DNA of 30,398 nucleotides. It comes from Gemmatimonadota bacterium (GTDB taxonomy: Bacteria; Gemmatimonadota; Gemmatimonadetes; Longimicrobiales; Gaopeijiaceae). Positions 8,848 to 16,292 of the stretch are shown here, piece after piece. The translations under genes and the position numbers were made by a program. The DNA lies in contig JAGWBP010000018.1 of assembly GCA_021295835.1 (NCBI GenBank), positions 1 to 30,398 of the forward strand. Reading direction: 5' to 3'. A model generated the notes under the pieces. It saw only the letters and a program-made list of their open reading frames with translations, did no database searches and was not told the origin of the DNA. Position 1 is the stretch's first letter. Each line of letters starts with the position of its first letter.

Positions 8848-8874
8848 ATTACATAATGTAAAGTGGAGTTTACA
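8836..8874. promoter_or_regulatory. Palindrome pair B (TGTAA-N8-TTACA type), across the dprA start
   Basis: CGTAAACATTAGATTACA at 8836-8853 (9 of 10 conserved positions) and TGTAAAGTGGAGTTTACA at 8857-8874 (10 of 10) are 21 bp apart, start to start. Between and across them lies a further perfect 13-bp palindrome, TTACATAATGTAA, at 8849-8861. The pair covers the last bases of obgE and the apparent GTG start of dprA at 8863. A protein bound here would block transcription or translation of dprA directly. CATAAT at 8852-8857 could also serve as a -10 element for a leaderless dprA message, which is speculative. Confidence 0.65.
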
Positions 8875-9960
8875 TCTCTCGTATCTTCCGAAGGGTCGGC
8901 TGCGCAGGCGGCGGTTGCGCTGAGGTCGCTGCCAGGCGTCGGACCGACGCGCTTCAGGGCGCTCGTGGATTGCTTCGGCGGGGCCGAGGCAGCGCTCTCC
9001 GCCAGCGAAGCTGACTTTGCCGCGATCGCCGGTGGTCGTGCGGCCGCCCAGCGCGCATCGGGGCGGCACACCCGGTTGGCGCGGAGCACCGTGCGGAGGT
9101 GCGCCGCCCTGGGGATAAGGACGGTCGCGTACGGCTCCGCCGGATTTCCTCCCCGTCTCGGCGACCTTTCCGCCCCCCCCTCGGTGCTCTACATGATGGG
9201 CCGTGCCGACCTCCTGCTGGAACCGTGCGTCGCGATCGTCGGCTCGCGCCGCGCCACCGCGTACGGGCGCCGGATCGCCGAGCAGCTGGGGGAGCGCCTG
9301 GCCCGCGAGTCGCTGTGTGTGCTCTCGGGGATGGCGATGGGGATCGACGCGGCATCGCACCGGGGGGCGCTCCCGGGCGCAACGGTGGCGGTGCTCGGAT
9401 CGGGGGTGGATGTGGTGTCGCCCCCCCGCCACGAGCGCCTCTACCGAGACATCCTGGCACACGGCGTGGTCGCCTCCGAGTACGCACCCGGAGTGCGAGC
9501 CGAGCCGCACCACTTTCCGGCCCGCAACCGCATCATCGCCGCGCTTGCGAGCGACGTCGTGGTCGTCGAGGCATCGCTCAGGAGCGGAGCGCTGATCACA
9601 GCCAGCATCGCGCTCGACCTGGGCCGCGAGGTGCATGCCGTCCCAGGGCCGATCGACCGGCCCACCAGCGCGGGGACCAACCGGCTCATCGCCGACGGCG
9701 CGGGCGTAGTCGTCGACACCGGTCTTAGCGAGCTGCTGCCGAGCGCCTTCCCCGCAATCGAGGATCCCTCGCTGCGCGACCTCCTGGAGGCGATTCCCGC
9801 TGCTCCGGTCACCGTCGAGGAGGTCGCACTTCAGACCGATCGGCCAGTTGAGGATGTCGCCACCTCGCTCTCGATCCTGGAGATACGCGGCTACCTGACG
9901 CCGACGCGCGACGGCCGCATCATGAGAACTCCCGGTCGGAGGGCCCTTGGCGCGAGGTGA
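8863..9960 (+). CDS. dprA: DNA-processing protein DprA
   Basis: DprA binds incoming single-stranded DNA during natural transformation and loads RecA. The 365-residue protein has an N-terminal helix-hairpin-helix-like segment (SLPGVGPTRF, about 22-31) and the Rossmann-like core with VAIVGSRRAT (123-132), SGMAMGIDAASH (155-166) and VLGSGVDVVSP. PARNRIIAALASDVVVVEA and SGALITASIALDLGR follow. A winged-helix C-terminal domain (about 300-365) is typical of longer DprA proteins. The only usable start in frame is GTG at 8863, which lies inside palindrome B and has no clear ribosome binding site. CTG codons further in are alternatives. The 3' end overlaps hemW by 14 nt. Confidence 0.92.
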   Translation: MEFTSLVSSEGSAAQAAVALRSLPGVGPTRFRALVDCFGGAEAALSASEADFAAIAGGRAAAQRASGRHTRLARSTVRRCAALGIRTVAYGSAGFPPRLGDLSAPPSVLYMMGRADLLLEPCVAIVGSRRATAYGRRIAEQLGERLARESLCVLSGMAMGIDAASHRGALPGATVAVLGSGVDVVSPPRHERLYRDILAHGVVASEYAPGVRAEPHHFPARNRIIAALASDVVVVEASLRSGALITASIALDLGREVHAVPGPIDRPTSAGTNRLIADGAGVVVDTGLSELLPSAFPAIEDPSLRDLLEAIPAAPVTVEEVALQTDRPVEDVATSLSILEIRGYLTPTRDGRIMRTPGRRALGAR

Positions 9961-11080
9961 GGTGGATGTCGCCAACCTGTACGTTCACGCGCCCTTCTGC
10001 GCACGCCGCTGCTGCTACTGCGACTTCGCCGTAGAGGTGGACCGGAGCCCGCCCACGGCGCGGTGGCTAGCGGCGATCGGCCGCGAGCTCGACACGATTC
10101 GCGCCTCGGGCCAGGCCGCGCTGGCTTCGGCATACGACACTGTGTACGTGGGGGGCGGTACGCCCTCGCTGCTTCGGCCCGACGCGATGCGGGGGCTCCG
10201 GGCGACCATCGGAGACAGCCGTATGGGCGGAGCCGACCTGGAGTGGACCGCCGAGGCGAATCCAGAGTCCCTCTCGGCCGAGACCGCTTCCGAGTGGGCG
10301 GCGGCCGGGGTGAACCGGATCTCGCTCGGAGTGCAGGGCTTCGATCCCGACGCGCTCGCCTGGATGGGACGCCTGCACTCTCGCGAGGATGCGTGCGCCG
10401 CCGTAGAACAAGCCCGCGCCGCTGGCATCTCGAACCTCTCCGTGGACCTCATGTTCGGGCTCCCCGACGGCGTCCGCCACAGGTGGAGCGACGAGGTCAG
10501 GAGGGTGTTGGAGTTAGATGTCCCGCACATATCCCTCTACGGGCTGACGGCCGAGGCGGGCACCCCGCTCGGGAAGTGGGTGAAGACCGGAAGGGCCAGG
10601 ATGCCGACCGGCAGCCGCTACCGCGAGGAGTACCTATTCGCCGCCGAGGCCTTCGTGGCGGCCAGCTACGACCACTACGAGGTCTCCAACTTTGCGCGGC
10701 CAGGCTTCGAGTCCCGGCACAATCTGGCCTGCTGGCGAGGGGCGCCGTACCTCGGTCTCGGCAACGGTGCCCACAGCTACCACGGCGGTCGCCGCTGGTG
10801 GAACGTCAGCGACTGGGCTGCCTACGCCGCCCAGGTCGAGGAGCGGGGCCGGGCGGTCGCGGGGGAGGAGGTGCCGATCGCCACACAGCGCCGCCTGGAG
10901 CGGCTCTGGCTGGGGCTCCGCACTGCGGAGGGGCTCGCGACGGAAGGGCTCGGCCCGGCTGCCGAGGCGACGCTAGAGCGCTGGGCGGCGGCCGGGTGGG
11001 CCGAGCGTTCGGCCTACCGAGTGCGCCTCACAGCTCAAGGATGGCTGATCCTCGACGAGCTGGTGCTGGAGCTGGCTTGA
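9947..11080 (+). CDS. hemW: Heme chaperone HemW (radical SAM, formerly HemN-like)
   Basis: HemW is a radical-SAM protein that binds heme and delivers it to respiratory enzymes. It resembles the oxygen-independent coproporphyrinogen oxidase HemN but is not that enzyme. Near the N-terminus is LYVHAPFCARRCCYCDF with the cluster-binding CX3CX2C cysteines (C18, C22, C25), shorter at the front than true HemN, followed by GGGTPSLL and a C-terminal HemN-like domain (377 residues). TTG at 9947 has GGAG six bases upstream, so I prefer it. GTG at 9962 is an alternative, just after the dprA stop. Heme binding is inferred from the family. Confidence 0.88.
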   Translation: MARGEVDVANLYVHAPFCARRCCYCDFAVEVDRSPPTARWLAAIGRELDTIRASGQAALASAYDTVYVGGGTPSLLRPDAMRGLRATIGDSRMGGADLEWTAEANPESLSAETASEWAAAGVNRISLGVQGFDPDALAWMGRLHSREDACAAVEQARAAGISNLSVDLMFGLPDGVRHRWSDEVRRVLELDVPHISLYGLTAEAGTPLGKWVKTGRARMPTGSRYREEYLFAAEAFVAASYDHYEVSNFARPGFESRHNLACWRGAPYLGLGNGAHSYHGGRRWWNVSDWAAYAAQVEERGRAVAGEEVPIATQRRLERLWLGLRTAEGLATEGLGPAAEATLERWAAAGWAERSAYRVRLTAQGWLILDELVLELA

Positions 11081-11139
11081 CGGCCCCCGGCCTTCTGGCG
11101 TTCCTTACATTGGACCCAAGCTGAGCGGAGGGGCATCAG

Positions 11140-12201
11140 ATGGCACTCAAGCGGCGTACCGAAGGCGGCCCGCTCTCCGAGCGGGAGCGCACGGTCCTCG
11201 AGGCCGTGATCCGGACGTACGTCGAGACGGCGGAGCCGGTTGGGGGCCGCACGCTCGCTAGGCGCTACGACCTCGGGGTCTCGGCGGCCACCATCCGCAA
11301 CACCATGGCCGACCTCGAGGCCGATGGGTACCTGAGCCACCCGCACGCCTCGGCCGGGCGCGTCCCCGCCGACCTGGCCTACCGCTACTTCGTCGACCGG
11401 CTGGTCATGCCCGAAGCGCTCACCCCGGAGGAGACCGGGCTCATCGAGGTGCAGCTCGCAGCCAGCGACTCGACTGTGCAGCAGACGCTCCGGAGCGCCA
11501 CGCGGGCGCTCGGCATCCTCGTCAACGTGCTGGGCGTCGGTTCGGTGCCGCAGATGGAGGACGCCTTTCTGGAGTCCATCGAGTTGATCCGGGTCTCGAG
11601 CAGCAAGCTGCTGATGGTCGTCACCGTGGGCGGCGGGCTGGTGCGGACGGTCTACATCGACCTCCCCGGCGAGATACCGGGCGACCTCCTGGAGGACCTG
11701 CGAGTGGTGCTTAACGAACGCCTCCGAGGCATCACCTTCGCCGAGATTCGCCGCTCCTTCGGCGATCGCGTGCGCGACTCCGTGGAGGACCCGGCGACCA
11801 GGGACGTTCTTAACATATTCGTAGAGTCCAGCGAGGAGATATTTGGGCCCGGAGGGGCGGTCGAGCCCGACGAGGTCGTCCTCGGCCAGACGTCGGCGAT
11901 GGCCAACCAGCCGGAGTTCGCCAACAGCGAGCGCCTCATGGAGCTGATCGAGCTGACCGAGCGCAAGGACCTCCTCGGCAACATCCTCGGGAGCCGCGCC
12001 TCGGGCGGAGGGCCGTACGTGACGATCGGCGCCGAACACGCTCCGGAGCTCGCCGACTTCACGCTCGTCACCTCGGGCTACCGCATGGGGGGGCTCAGGG
12101 GCGTCGTGGGGGTGATCGGACCGACGCGGATGCCCTACGAGAAGGTGATCGCGATCGTGGACTACACCTCGTCCCTCGTGACCCGCATGCTGGAGCCGTG
12201 A
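11140..12201 (+). CDS. hrcA: Heat-inducible transcription repressor HrcA
   Basis: HrcA represses chaperone genes by binding CIRCE operators and is kept active by GroEL. The 353-residue protein has an N-terminal winged helix (about 12-80, with VGGRTLARRYDLGVSAATIR and the HASAGRVPAD block) and the long HrcA effector domain, ending in GVVGVIGPTRMPYEKVIAIV. The ATG at 11140 is preceded by a strong GGAGGGG (11127-11133). I looked for the classical CIRCE repeat (TTAGCACTC, 9 bases, GAGTGCTAA) upstream and do not see it, so autoregulation is not evident here. dnaJ follows after 29 nt. grpE and dnaK, often between hrcA and dnaJ, are absent from the window. Confidence 0.93.
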   Translation: MALKRRTEGGPLSERERTVLEAVIRTYVETAEPVGGRTLARRYDLGVSAATIRNTMADLEADGYLSHPHASAGRVPADLAYRYFVDRLVMPEALTPEETGLIEVQLAASDSTVQQTLRSATRALGILVNVLGVGSVPQMEDAFLESIELIRVSSSKLLMVVTVGGGLVRTVYIDLPGEIPGDLLEDLRVVLNERLRGITFAEIRRSFGDRVRDSVEDPATRDVLNIFVESSEEIFGPGGAVEPDEVVLGQTSAMANQPEFANSERLMELIELTERKDLLGNILGSRASGGGPYVTIGAEHAPELADFTLVTSGYRMGGLRGVVGVIGPTRMPYEKVIAIVDYTSSLVTRMLEP

Positions 12202-12230
12202 CCGCAGAGCCGCTCACGGACTGCTAGCAG

Positions 12231-13376
12231 ATGGCCGACTACTACGAGCTGCTCGGCGTCTCCCGGGACGCCGGTCAGGACGAGATAAAGAAAGCGTACC
12301 GCAAGGTGGCGCTCCGGTACCATCCCGACCGCAACGCTGGCTCCAAGGAGGCCGAGGAGCGCTTCAAGGAGGTGACGGAGGCGTACGAGGTCCTGAAGGA
12401 CCCGCAGGCGCGCGCGCGCTACGACCGCTACGGGCGCGAGGGTGTCCGGGGGCACGGTGGCTCCCGGGGAGGCGGGCTGGACTTCTCGGACGCGCTCGAG
12501 GTCTTCATGCGGGACTTCGGGGGCTTCGGCGGTCTGGGGAGCCTCTTCGGCGGCCGTCGCGACGACCGCCGGCCGAGGCGCGGCAAGACCATGCGCATCC
12601 GTCTGCCTCTGACGCTCCAGGACGTCTGCACAGGCGTGACCAAGACGGTGCGCGTCGCCGTGCTCGAGAGGTGCGACCCGTGCGGTGCGACGGGGGTGAA
12701 GGGCGGGGGCTCTCCGCGCCCCTGCTCCGCCTGCCAGGGCTCCGGCGAGGAGCGCCGGGTCGAGCGCTCGGTCTTCGGGCAGTTTGTGAGCGTTGCGCCC
12801 TGCCGCAGCTGTCGAGGCGAGGGCAGGGTGGTGGACGACTACTGCCCGGAGTGCAGTGGCGAGGGTCGGGTTCGAGTCGAGAAGAGCGTCCGCATCGAGG
12901 TGCCCCCGGGCGTGACCTCCGAGAATTACCTGACTCTGCGCGGGGAGGGGAGCGTGGGTCCGAGGGGCGGCCCCCGAGGAGACATCGTGGCGCTCTTCGA
13001 GATCGGAGAGCACGAGCGCTTCGCCCGTGACGGGACCGATCTCCTCCTGGAGCTCCCCATTACCTTCGGCCAGGCGGCGCTCGGCGGCGTGGCGGAGGTG
13101 CCGACCGTCGAGGAGGGCGCGGCCCGCGTCGAGATCCCGCCCGGCGCGCAGAACGGCGATGTGGTGCGCGTGCGCGGAGAGGGGCTTCCATCGCTGAATG
13201 GGATCCGGCGGGGCGACCTCCTGGTGCGGCTGGCGGTCTGGGTTCCGCAGCGCCTGAGCGCCGAGCAGGAGAAGCTCGTCCGCATGCTGCGCGAGTCGGA
13301 GGAACCAGCGCCCGAACGGATCGACGATCGCGAGCGGCGCGGATTCTGGTCGAGGGTGAAGGAAGCGCTGAGCTAG
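12231..13376 (+). CDS. dnaJ: Chaperone protein DnaJ
   Basis: DnaJ delivers unfolded proteins to DnaK and stimulates its ATPase. The 381-residue protein shows the full type I layout. It has a J domain with HPD (31-33) and a Gly/Phe-rich linker (about 72-110). The zinc domain has four CXXCXGXG-like repeats, with cysteine pairs at 148/151, 165/168, 191/194 and 205/208; the first repeat is CDPCGATG. The C-terminal substrate-binding domains end at about 370. The start ATG at 12231 has only a weak ribosome binding site, and the gene probably depends on translation of hrcA. It is the last gene of the long + strand block; a hairpin follows at 13382-13402. Confidence 0.95.
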   Translation: MADYYELLGVSRDAGQDEIKKAYRKVALRYHPDRNAGSKEAEERFKEVTEAYEVLKDPQARARYDRYGREGVRGHGGSRGGGLDFSDALEVFMRDFGGFGGLGSLFGGRRDDRRPRRGKTMRIRLPLTLQDVCTGVTKTVRVAVLERCDPCGATGVKGGGSPRPCSACQGSGEERRVERSVFGQFVSVAPCRSCRGEGRVVDDYCPECSGEGRVRVEKSVRIEVPPGVTSENYLTLRGEGSVGPRGGPRGDIVALFEIGEHERFARDGTDLLLELPITFGQAALGGVAEVPTVEEGAARVEIPPGAQNGDVVRVRGEGLPSLNGIRRGDLLVRLAVWVPQRLSAEQEKLVRMLRESEEPAPERIDDRERRGFWSRVKEALS

Positions 13377-13381
13377 GCAGC

Positions 13382-13402
13382 CCGTGGACAAGCCTCCCAC
13401 GG
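13382..13402 (+). terminator. Hairpin after dnaJ, possible terminator
   Basis: CCGTGG at 13382-13387 pairs with CCACGG at 13397-13402 around a 9-base loop, just after the dnaJ stop. No T-run follows, so it is a weak intrinsic-terminator candidate. Its position at the end of the housekeeping block is the main support. Confidence 0.3.
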
Positions 13403-13451
13403 CAGGAACGGCGCTGCATCCCCGGTGGACCGCTCGCTCGCCTGTCTGTAC

Positions 13452-13490
13452 TGTAAAGTCTACTTTACAAGGTGTAATCCCTGGTTTACA
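13452..13490. promoter_or_regulatory. Palindrome pair C (TGTAA-N8-TTACA type), upstream of propeller lipoprotein
   Basis: TGTAAAGTCTACTTTACA at 13452-13469 is a perfect palindrome apart from its two central bases. TGTAATCCCTGGTTTACA at 13473-13490 is a second copy 21 bp further on; both match all 10 conserved positions. The pair ends 92 bp before the lipoprotein start at 13583 and lies downstream of dnaJ. It is the clearest of the three pairs and gives the best view of the consensus. I infer cooperative binding of two dimers on one face of the helix. Confidence 0.7.
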
Positions 13491-13582
13491 ATGCCTGTCC
13501 CGTGGCTTCGCTCTGCGTTCCTCCTCGGGCCGGTAGCGCTGCTACCACCCCACCACAACCCAGTCACCCCAAAGGCAGGGCC

Positions 13583-14794
13583 ATGCGCACCGCCATTCTC
13601 GCTCTCACGCTGACCACTGCCCTCTCCTCCTGCGAAGCGGAGTCACCGGCAGGCGACTCGACGCGCGAGACGCTTCCGAACGGGGCGGTGCTTGTGCGCT
13701 ACGCCGACCTCCCCGCCATAGACGCAGCCGGCCCCGACGTCACCGAAGCGCAGGTGGATCTGCAGTTCGGCAGCGTCGACGGGGCCGACCCCAACCTCAT
13801 CTTTGCGGACATCCGGGGCATCCAGACCGCCAGCGACGGCACCATCTACGTGCTAGACGCCCAGGCCACCGAGGTGCGGGCCTACGATCCCGGTGGTCGA
13901 TACCTGCGGACGATCGTGCGAGGGGGTGAAGGGCCGGGCGAGATCACTGCGGCAAACGGGATCATCCTCGCGGGCGACACGCTGCTGTGGCTGAACGATC
14001 ACGACAAGGGGATGGTCATCGGGGTCGACCTGGCCGGGCAGGAGGTGCACCGCTTTGCCAAGCCCGTCAGGAGCTATGGGTACATCTGGGACGGTGTCTT
14101 CGACCATCGTGGACGCCACTGGAGGCACATCTTCGAACGGGAGGGCGGATTCACCTACCCGCCTCCGCCAGCACTCAGCTCCAGCACCTACCACAACTAT
14201 TTCGTGTCCTACGACCTGTCGAGCGAGGCCATCGACTCGGTCTACCTCGGCGAAAGCAGCGGTCGGTCGTACACATACGAGGACCCGAACGGGTGGCAGT
14301 ATCTGCCGATTTCCTTCGAGCCATCCGACATCTTCGTGTTCAATCCGCCCGGCGGTTTCTGGCGGGCGAATAGCGCTTCATACCGCATCGTGCGAACCGG
14401 CGGCGGAGGAGACACACTGGTCGTGATCGAGGCCGGGCTGCCCGTGCAACGAGTCACGGACGAAGACCGTCGCGCGTACGTTGAGAAATGGGTCGAGTAT
14501 CGGCCCGAGGCGCGCCGCGACCTGGAAGCGGTCGCGGCTCTCATGGCCGACGTCAAGCCCGTTTTGGCGGGCATGTTCGTTGACGATGAAGGTGTCCTCT
14601 GGGTACAGAGAGTCGTGCCGAGCGACGCCCCCTCCTTCTACGACCGGTTTTCCGCAGAGGGCGACTATCTGGGTTCCGTACGCCTCGCGTTCGAACCGGC
14701 GGTGGGCAGAATCTGGATCCAACACGGCAACGTCTACTCCTGGGTCGTGGATGAACTTGATGTTCCGTACGTCGTGAGAGCACCGGTGAGGTGA
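13583..14794 (+). CDS. Six-bladed beta-propeller lipoprotein (1)
   Basis: This is a predicted exported lipoprotein of 403 residues. A short signal peptide ends in the lipobox LSSC (Cys17). The rest has repeated propeller strands: IQTASDGTIYVLDAQATEV and VDDEGVLWVQRVV are typical blade sequences, and GGEGPGE (with LRTIV before it) is shared with the other two propeller genes in this window. Such proteins are very common in Gemmatimonadota and Bacteroidota, but their ligands are mostly unknown, so I give no function. A longer frame begins at 13502, but the ATG at 13583 has an AAAGG ribosome binding site and places the signal peptide at the N-terminus. Palindrome pair C upstream may control it. 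Confidence 0.75.
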   Translation: MRTAILALTLTTALSSCEAESPAGDSTRETLPNGAVLVRYADLPAIDAAGPDVTEAQVDLQFGSVDGADPNLIFADIRGIQTASDGTIYVLDAQATEVRAYDPGGRYLRTIVRGGEGPGEITAANGIILAGDTLLWLNDHDKGMVIGVDLAGQEVHRFAKPVRSYGYIWDGVFDHRGRHWRHIFEREGGFTYPPPPALSSSTYHNYFVSYDLSSEAIDSVYLGESSGRSYTYEDPNGWQYLPISFEPSDIFVFNPPGGFWRANSASYRIVRTGGGGDTLVVIEAGLPVQRVTDEDRRAYVEKWVEYRPEARRDLEAVAALMADVKPVLAGMFVDDEGVLWVQRVVPSDAPSFYDRFSAEGDYLGSVRLAFEPAVGRIWIQHGNVYSWVVDELDVPYVVRAPVR

Positions 14795-14895
14795 TGATCG
14801 GAATCACCGAGCCAAGCGTGCCCGAGCCGTACCAGAGACTCGTTGCCGGGTCTCGTTGATGAGGTCCCCGGGACTGCTGCCGAGTCTATCCGTAC

Positions 14896-15555
14896 CTATC
14901 TGGACCTATAACCAGGTGCAATCCACGCGGCCTTGATCCCGTTGCGCATCCGCCGCTCCACCTCTTCGTCGCCTCTGCGGGCAGAGTAGTGCAGGATGTA
15001 GTGGGCCGGCCCCGGAATTCGCAGTTCGGCGTTGCTCTGAAGCCACTTCACCATTCCCTCTGCGCTCCTGCCGACACAGAAAACGGCACTAGGCTTTACC
15101 TCGTCTAGTTCCCATTGGAGCACTCCGCTCCACTCACGAGCCGTTCGCTGTTTCGCGGATTGGGGAGCCTTTTTCCAATCGCCCACGAAAGCCGCCTGCT
15201 TGATGACGTTCGTGATGTAGCAGTGCCAGCCACCGGGCTGCCATATCTCGCCGTCCTTCAACCCTAGGTCGCGCAGCACATTCCGGAAGCGCTTGTCGGG
15301 TCGGCGTGCTGGGTCTCCCGTCCATTGGGTATCAATGTCGGGCGGGCCGCCCCAAGGGCTCTCTCGGATCTTTCGGAGTGCTGTCAGAGACGGGTTCTCG
15401 CAGATGAACATCACGTCGGCGCTGGGGTTGCCGAGAGCTCCGTAAAGCCAGGGATACCGCTCGATCTGCTCTTCCCAACATGGAGGCCGTAGGGCTCGGA
15501 GCTTGTCGTGAATCTTATCGCGCAGTTCCAGGAAGTGTCGGGGCGGTGTCGTCAT
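14896..15555 (-). CDS. Uracil-DNA glycosylase superfamily protein
   Basis: The 219-residue protein resembles the uracil-DNA glycosylase fold. It has ADVMFICENPS (about 46-56, at the position of the glycosylase water-activating loop), WHCYITNVIKQAAF (like the family 4 segment YxTNxVKxxP) and PSAVFCVGRSAEGMVKWL (the strand-helix before the C-terminal motif). The final HYSARRG is where glycosylases carry an HPS-like loop, but the canonical HPS is not present, so catalysis is uncertain. The start ATG at 15555 has AAGGAG just upstream. Codon use looks less GC-biased than in the core block. It lies 16 nt after the formyltransferase remnant on the same strand and converges with propeller gene 1. Confidence 0.5.
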   Translation of the reverse strand: MTTPPRHFLELRDKIHDKLRALRPPCWEEQIERYPWLYGALGNPSADVMFICENPSLTALRKIRESPWGGPPDIDTQWTGDPARRPDKRFRNVLRDLGLKDGEIWQPGGWHCYITNVIKQAAFVGDWKKAPQSAKQRTAREWSGVLQWELDEVKPSAVFCVGRSAEGMVKWLQSNAELRIPGPAHYILHYSARRGDEEVERRMRNGIKAAWIAPGYRSR

Positions 15556-15571
15556 TTCCGTTCTCTCCTTT

Positions 15572-16020
15572 CTAGTCCGCCACCGGGGACCGGTCGACAA
15601 GGGCATTCGCCAGATCGGCAAGCGTAGGGGTCCGATGGAACTCCCGCTTCGATGCATCCTGTGGCGTGGCTGGAAGCGGACCGCTGGCCGCAGCATCGAG
15701 AGCCTCCAGTGCGGCTTCCACCGCCAGCAGCGAGTTCCGGTATCGAACGGAGAAGATGGACTCGCCTGGGCCAACCGTCAACCGGCGCTGAAGCGCAACC
15801 GGCCCGCTGTCTATGCCTTCGTCGAGATGGATGATGCTGACTCCGACGTTTCCGAAATCGCTTCGTCTGATGGCCCAGAATTCGGAGTGGACGTTTCGGT
15901 AGGCTGGGACGATGCCGCTGTGGATATTCAGGAGGTAGCGCCCCGCAACCCGCAGCGTCTCGCCACGGAGAAACATAGCCCTTCTGTCAGGGGTTCCTTG
16001 CGAAACCGCCCGAAAATCGC
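15572..16020 (-). pseudogene. Formyltransferase remnant, 5' end missing
   Basis: The frame from about 16020 down to the stop at 15572-15574 encodes the second half of a formyltransferase domain. LLNIHSGIVPAYRNVHSEFW contains the catalytic Asn and His (NIHSG), and IIHLDEGIDSGPV contains the catalytic Asp. Enzymes of this family move a formyl group from 10-formyl-tetrahydrofolate to an amine. The first half of the domain, with its initial Rossmann strands, is missing: the frame runs without a convincing start into the DNA-methyltransferase fragment on the other strand. The first ATG at 15976 would give only 134 residues. I read it as a gene cut by a rearrangement, although a short protein could still be made. 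Confidence 0.7.
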
Positions 16021-16022
16021 TA

Positions 16023-16175
16023 TTGTCGTCCGTGGGCCTGATCTACCTGGACCCGCCGTTCAACTCGAACACCAACTACAAGCTGCTGTTCGGGAACGGG
16101 CAGCCGAAGCGGGACGGGAAGGGCGCGCAGGCTGGGGCGTTCGATGATGCCTGGCGGTGGGACGATGCGGCGGCC
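16023..16175 (+). pseudogene. DNA methyltransferase fragment (DPPF motif)
   Basis: In this frame the sequence reads VGLIYLDPPFNSNTNYKLLF, then AFDDAWRW. This is the well-conserved catalytic-motif region of bacterial N4/N6 site-specific DNA methyltransferases (motif IV, DPPF). Nothing recognisable precedes it: the frame abuts the broken formyltransferase. After about 16175 the similarity stops. The usual upstream part and the downstream target-recognition and SAM-binding parts are absent, so it cannot be active. The frame happens to stay open into propeller gene 2 downstream, which could mislead automatic annotation into one fused gene. Confidence 0.7.
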
Positions 16176-16292
16176 CGGAGGGTCGACCGGCTGGCGCGCG
16201 CCACCGCGCTGCGGACACGATATCCGCACTGCGTTCGCCCAGCCTACCATCGGCGCATCGAACCAAGACACCTGCACCAGGGAGCCGCCGAC

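Noticed and set aside
13464..13492. TTTACA with 17-bp spacing to TTACAA as a sigma70 promoter
   Set aside because: The hexamers belong to the palindromes, and the other two sites do not keep a -10-like sequence at that distance.
14860..14895. Possible strong terminator between propeller 1 and the glycosylase-like gene
   Set aside because: Only a weak GAGAC/GTCTC pairing was seen slightly upstream, with a long loop and no T-run.
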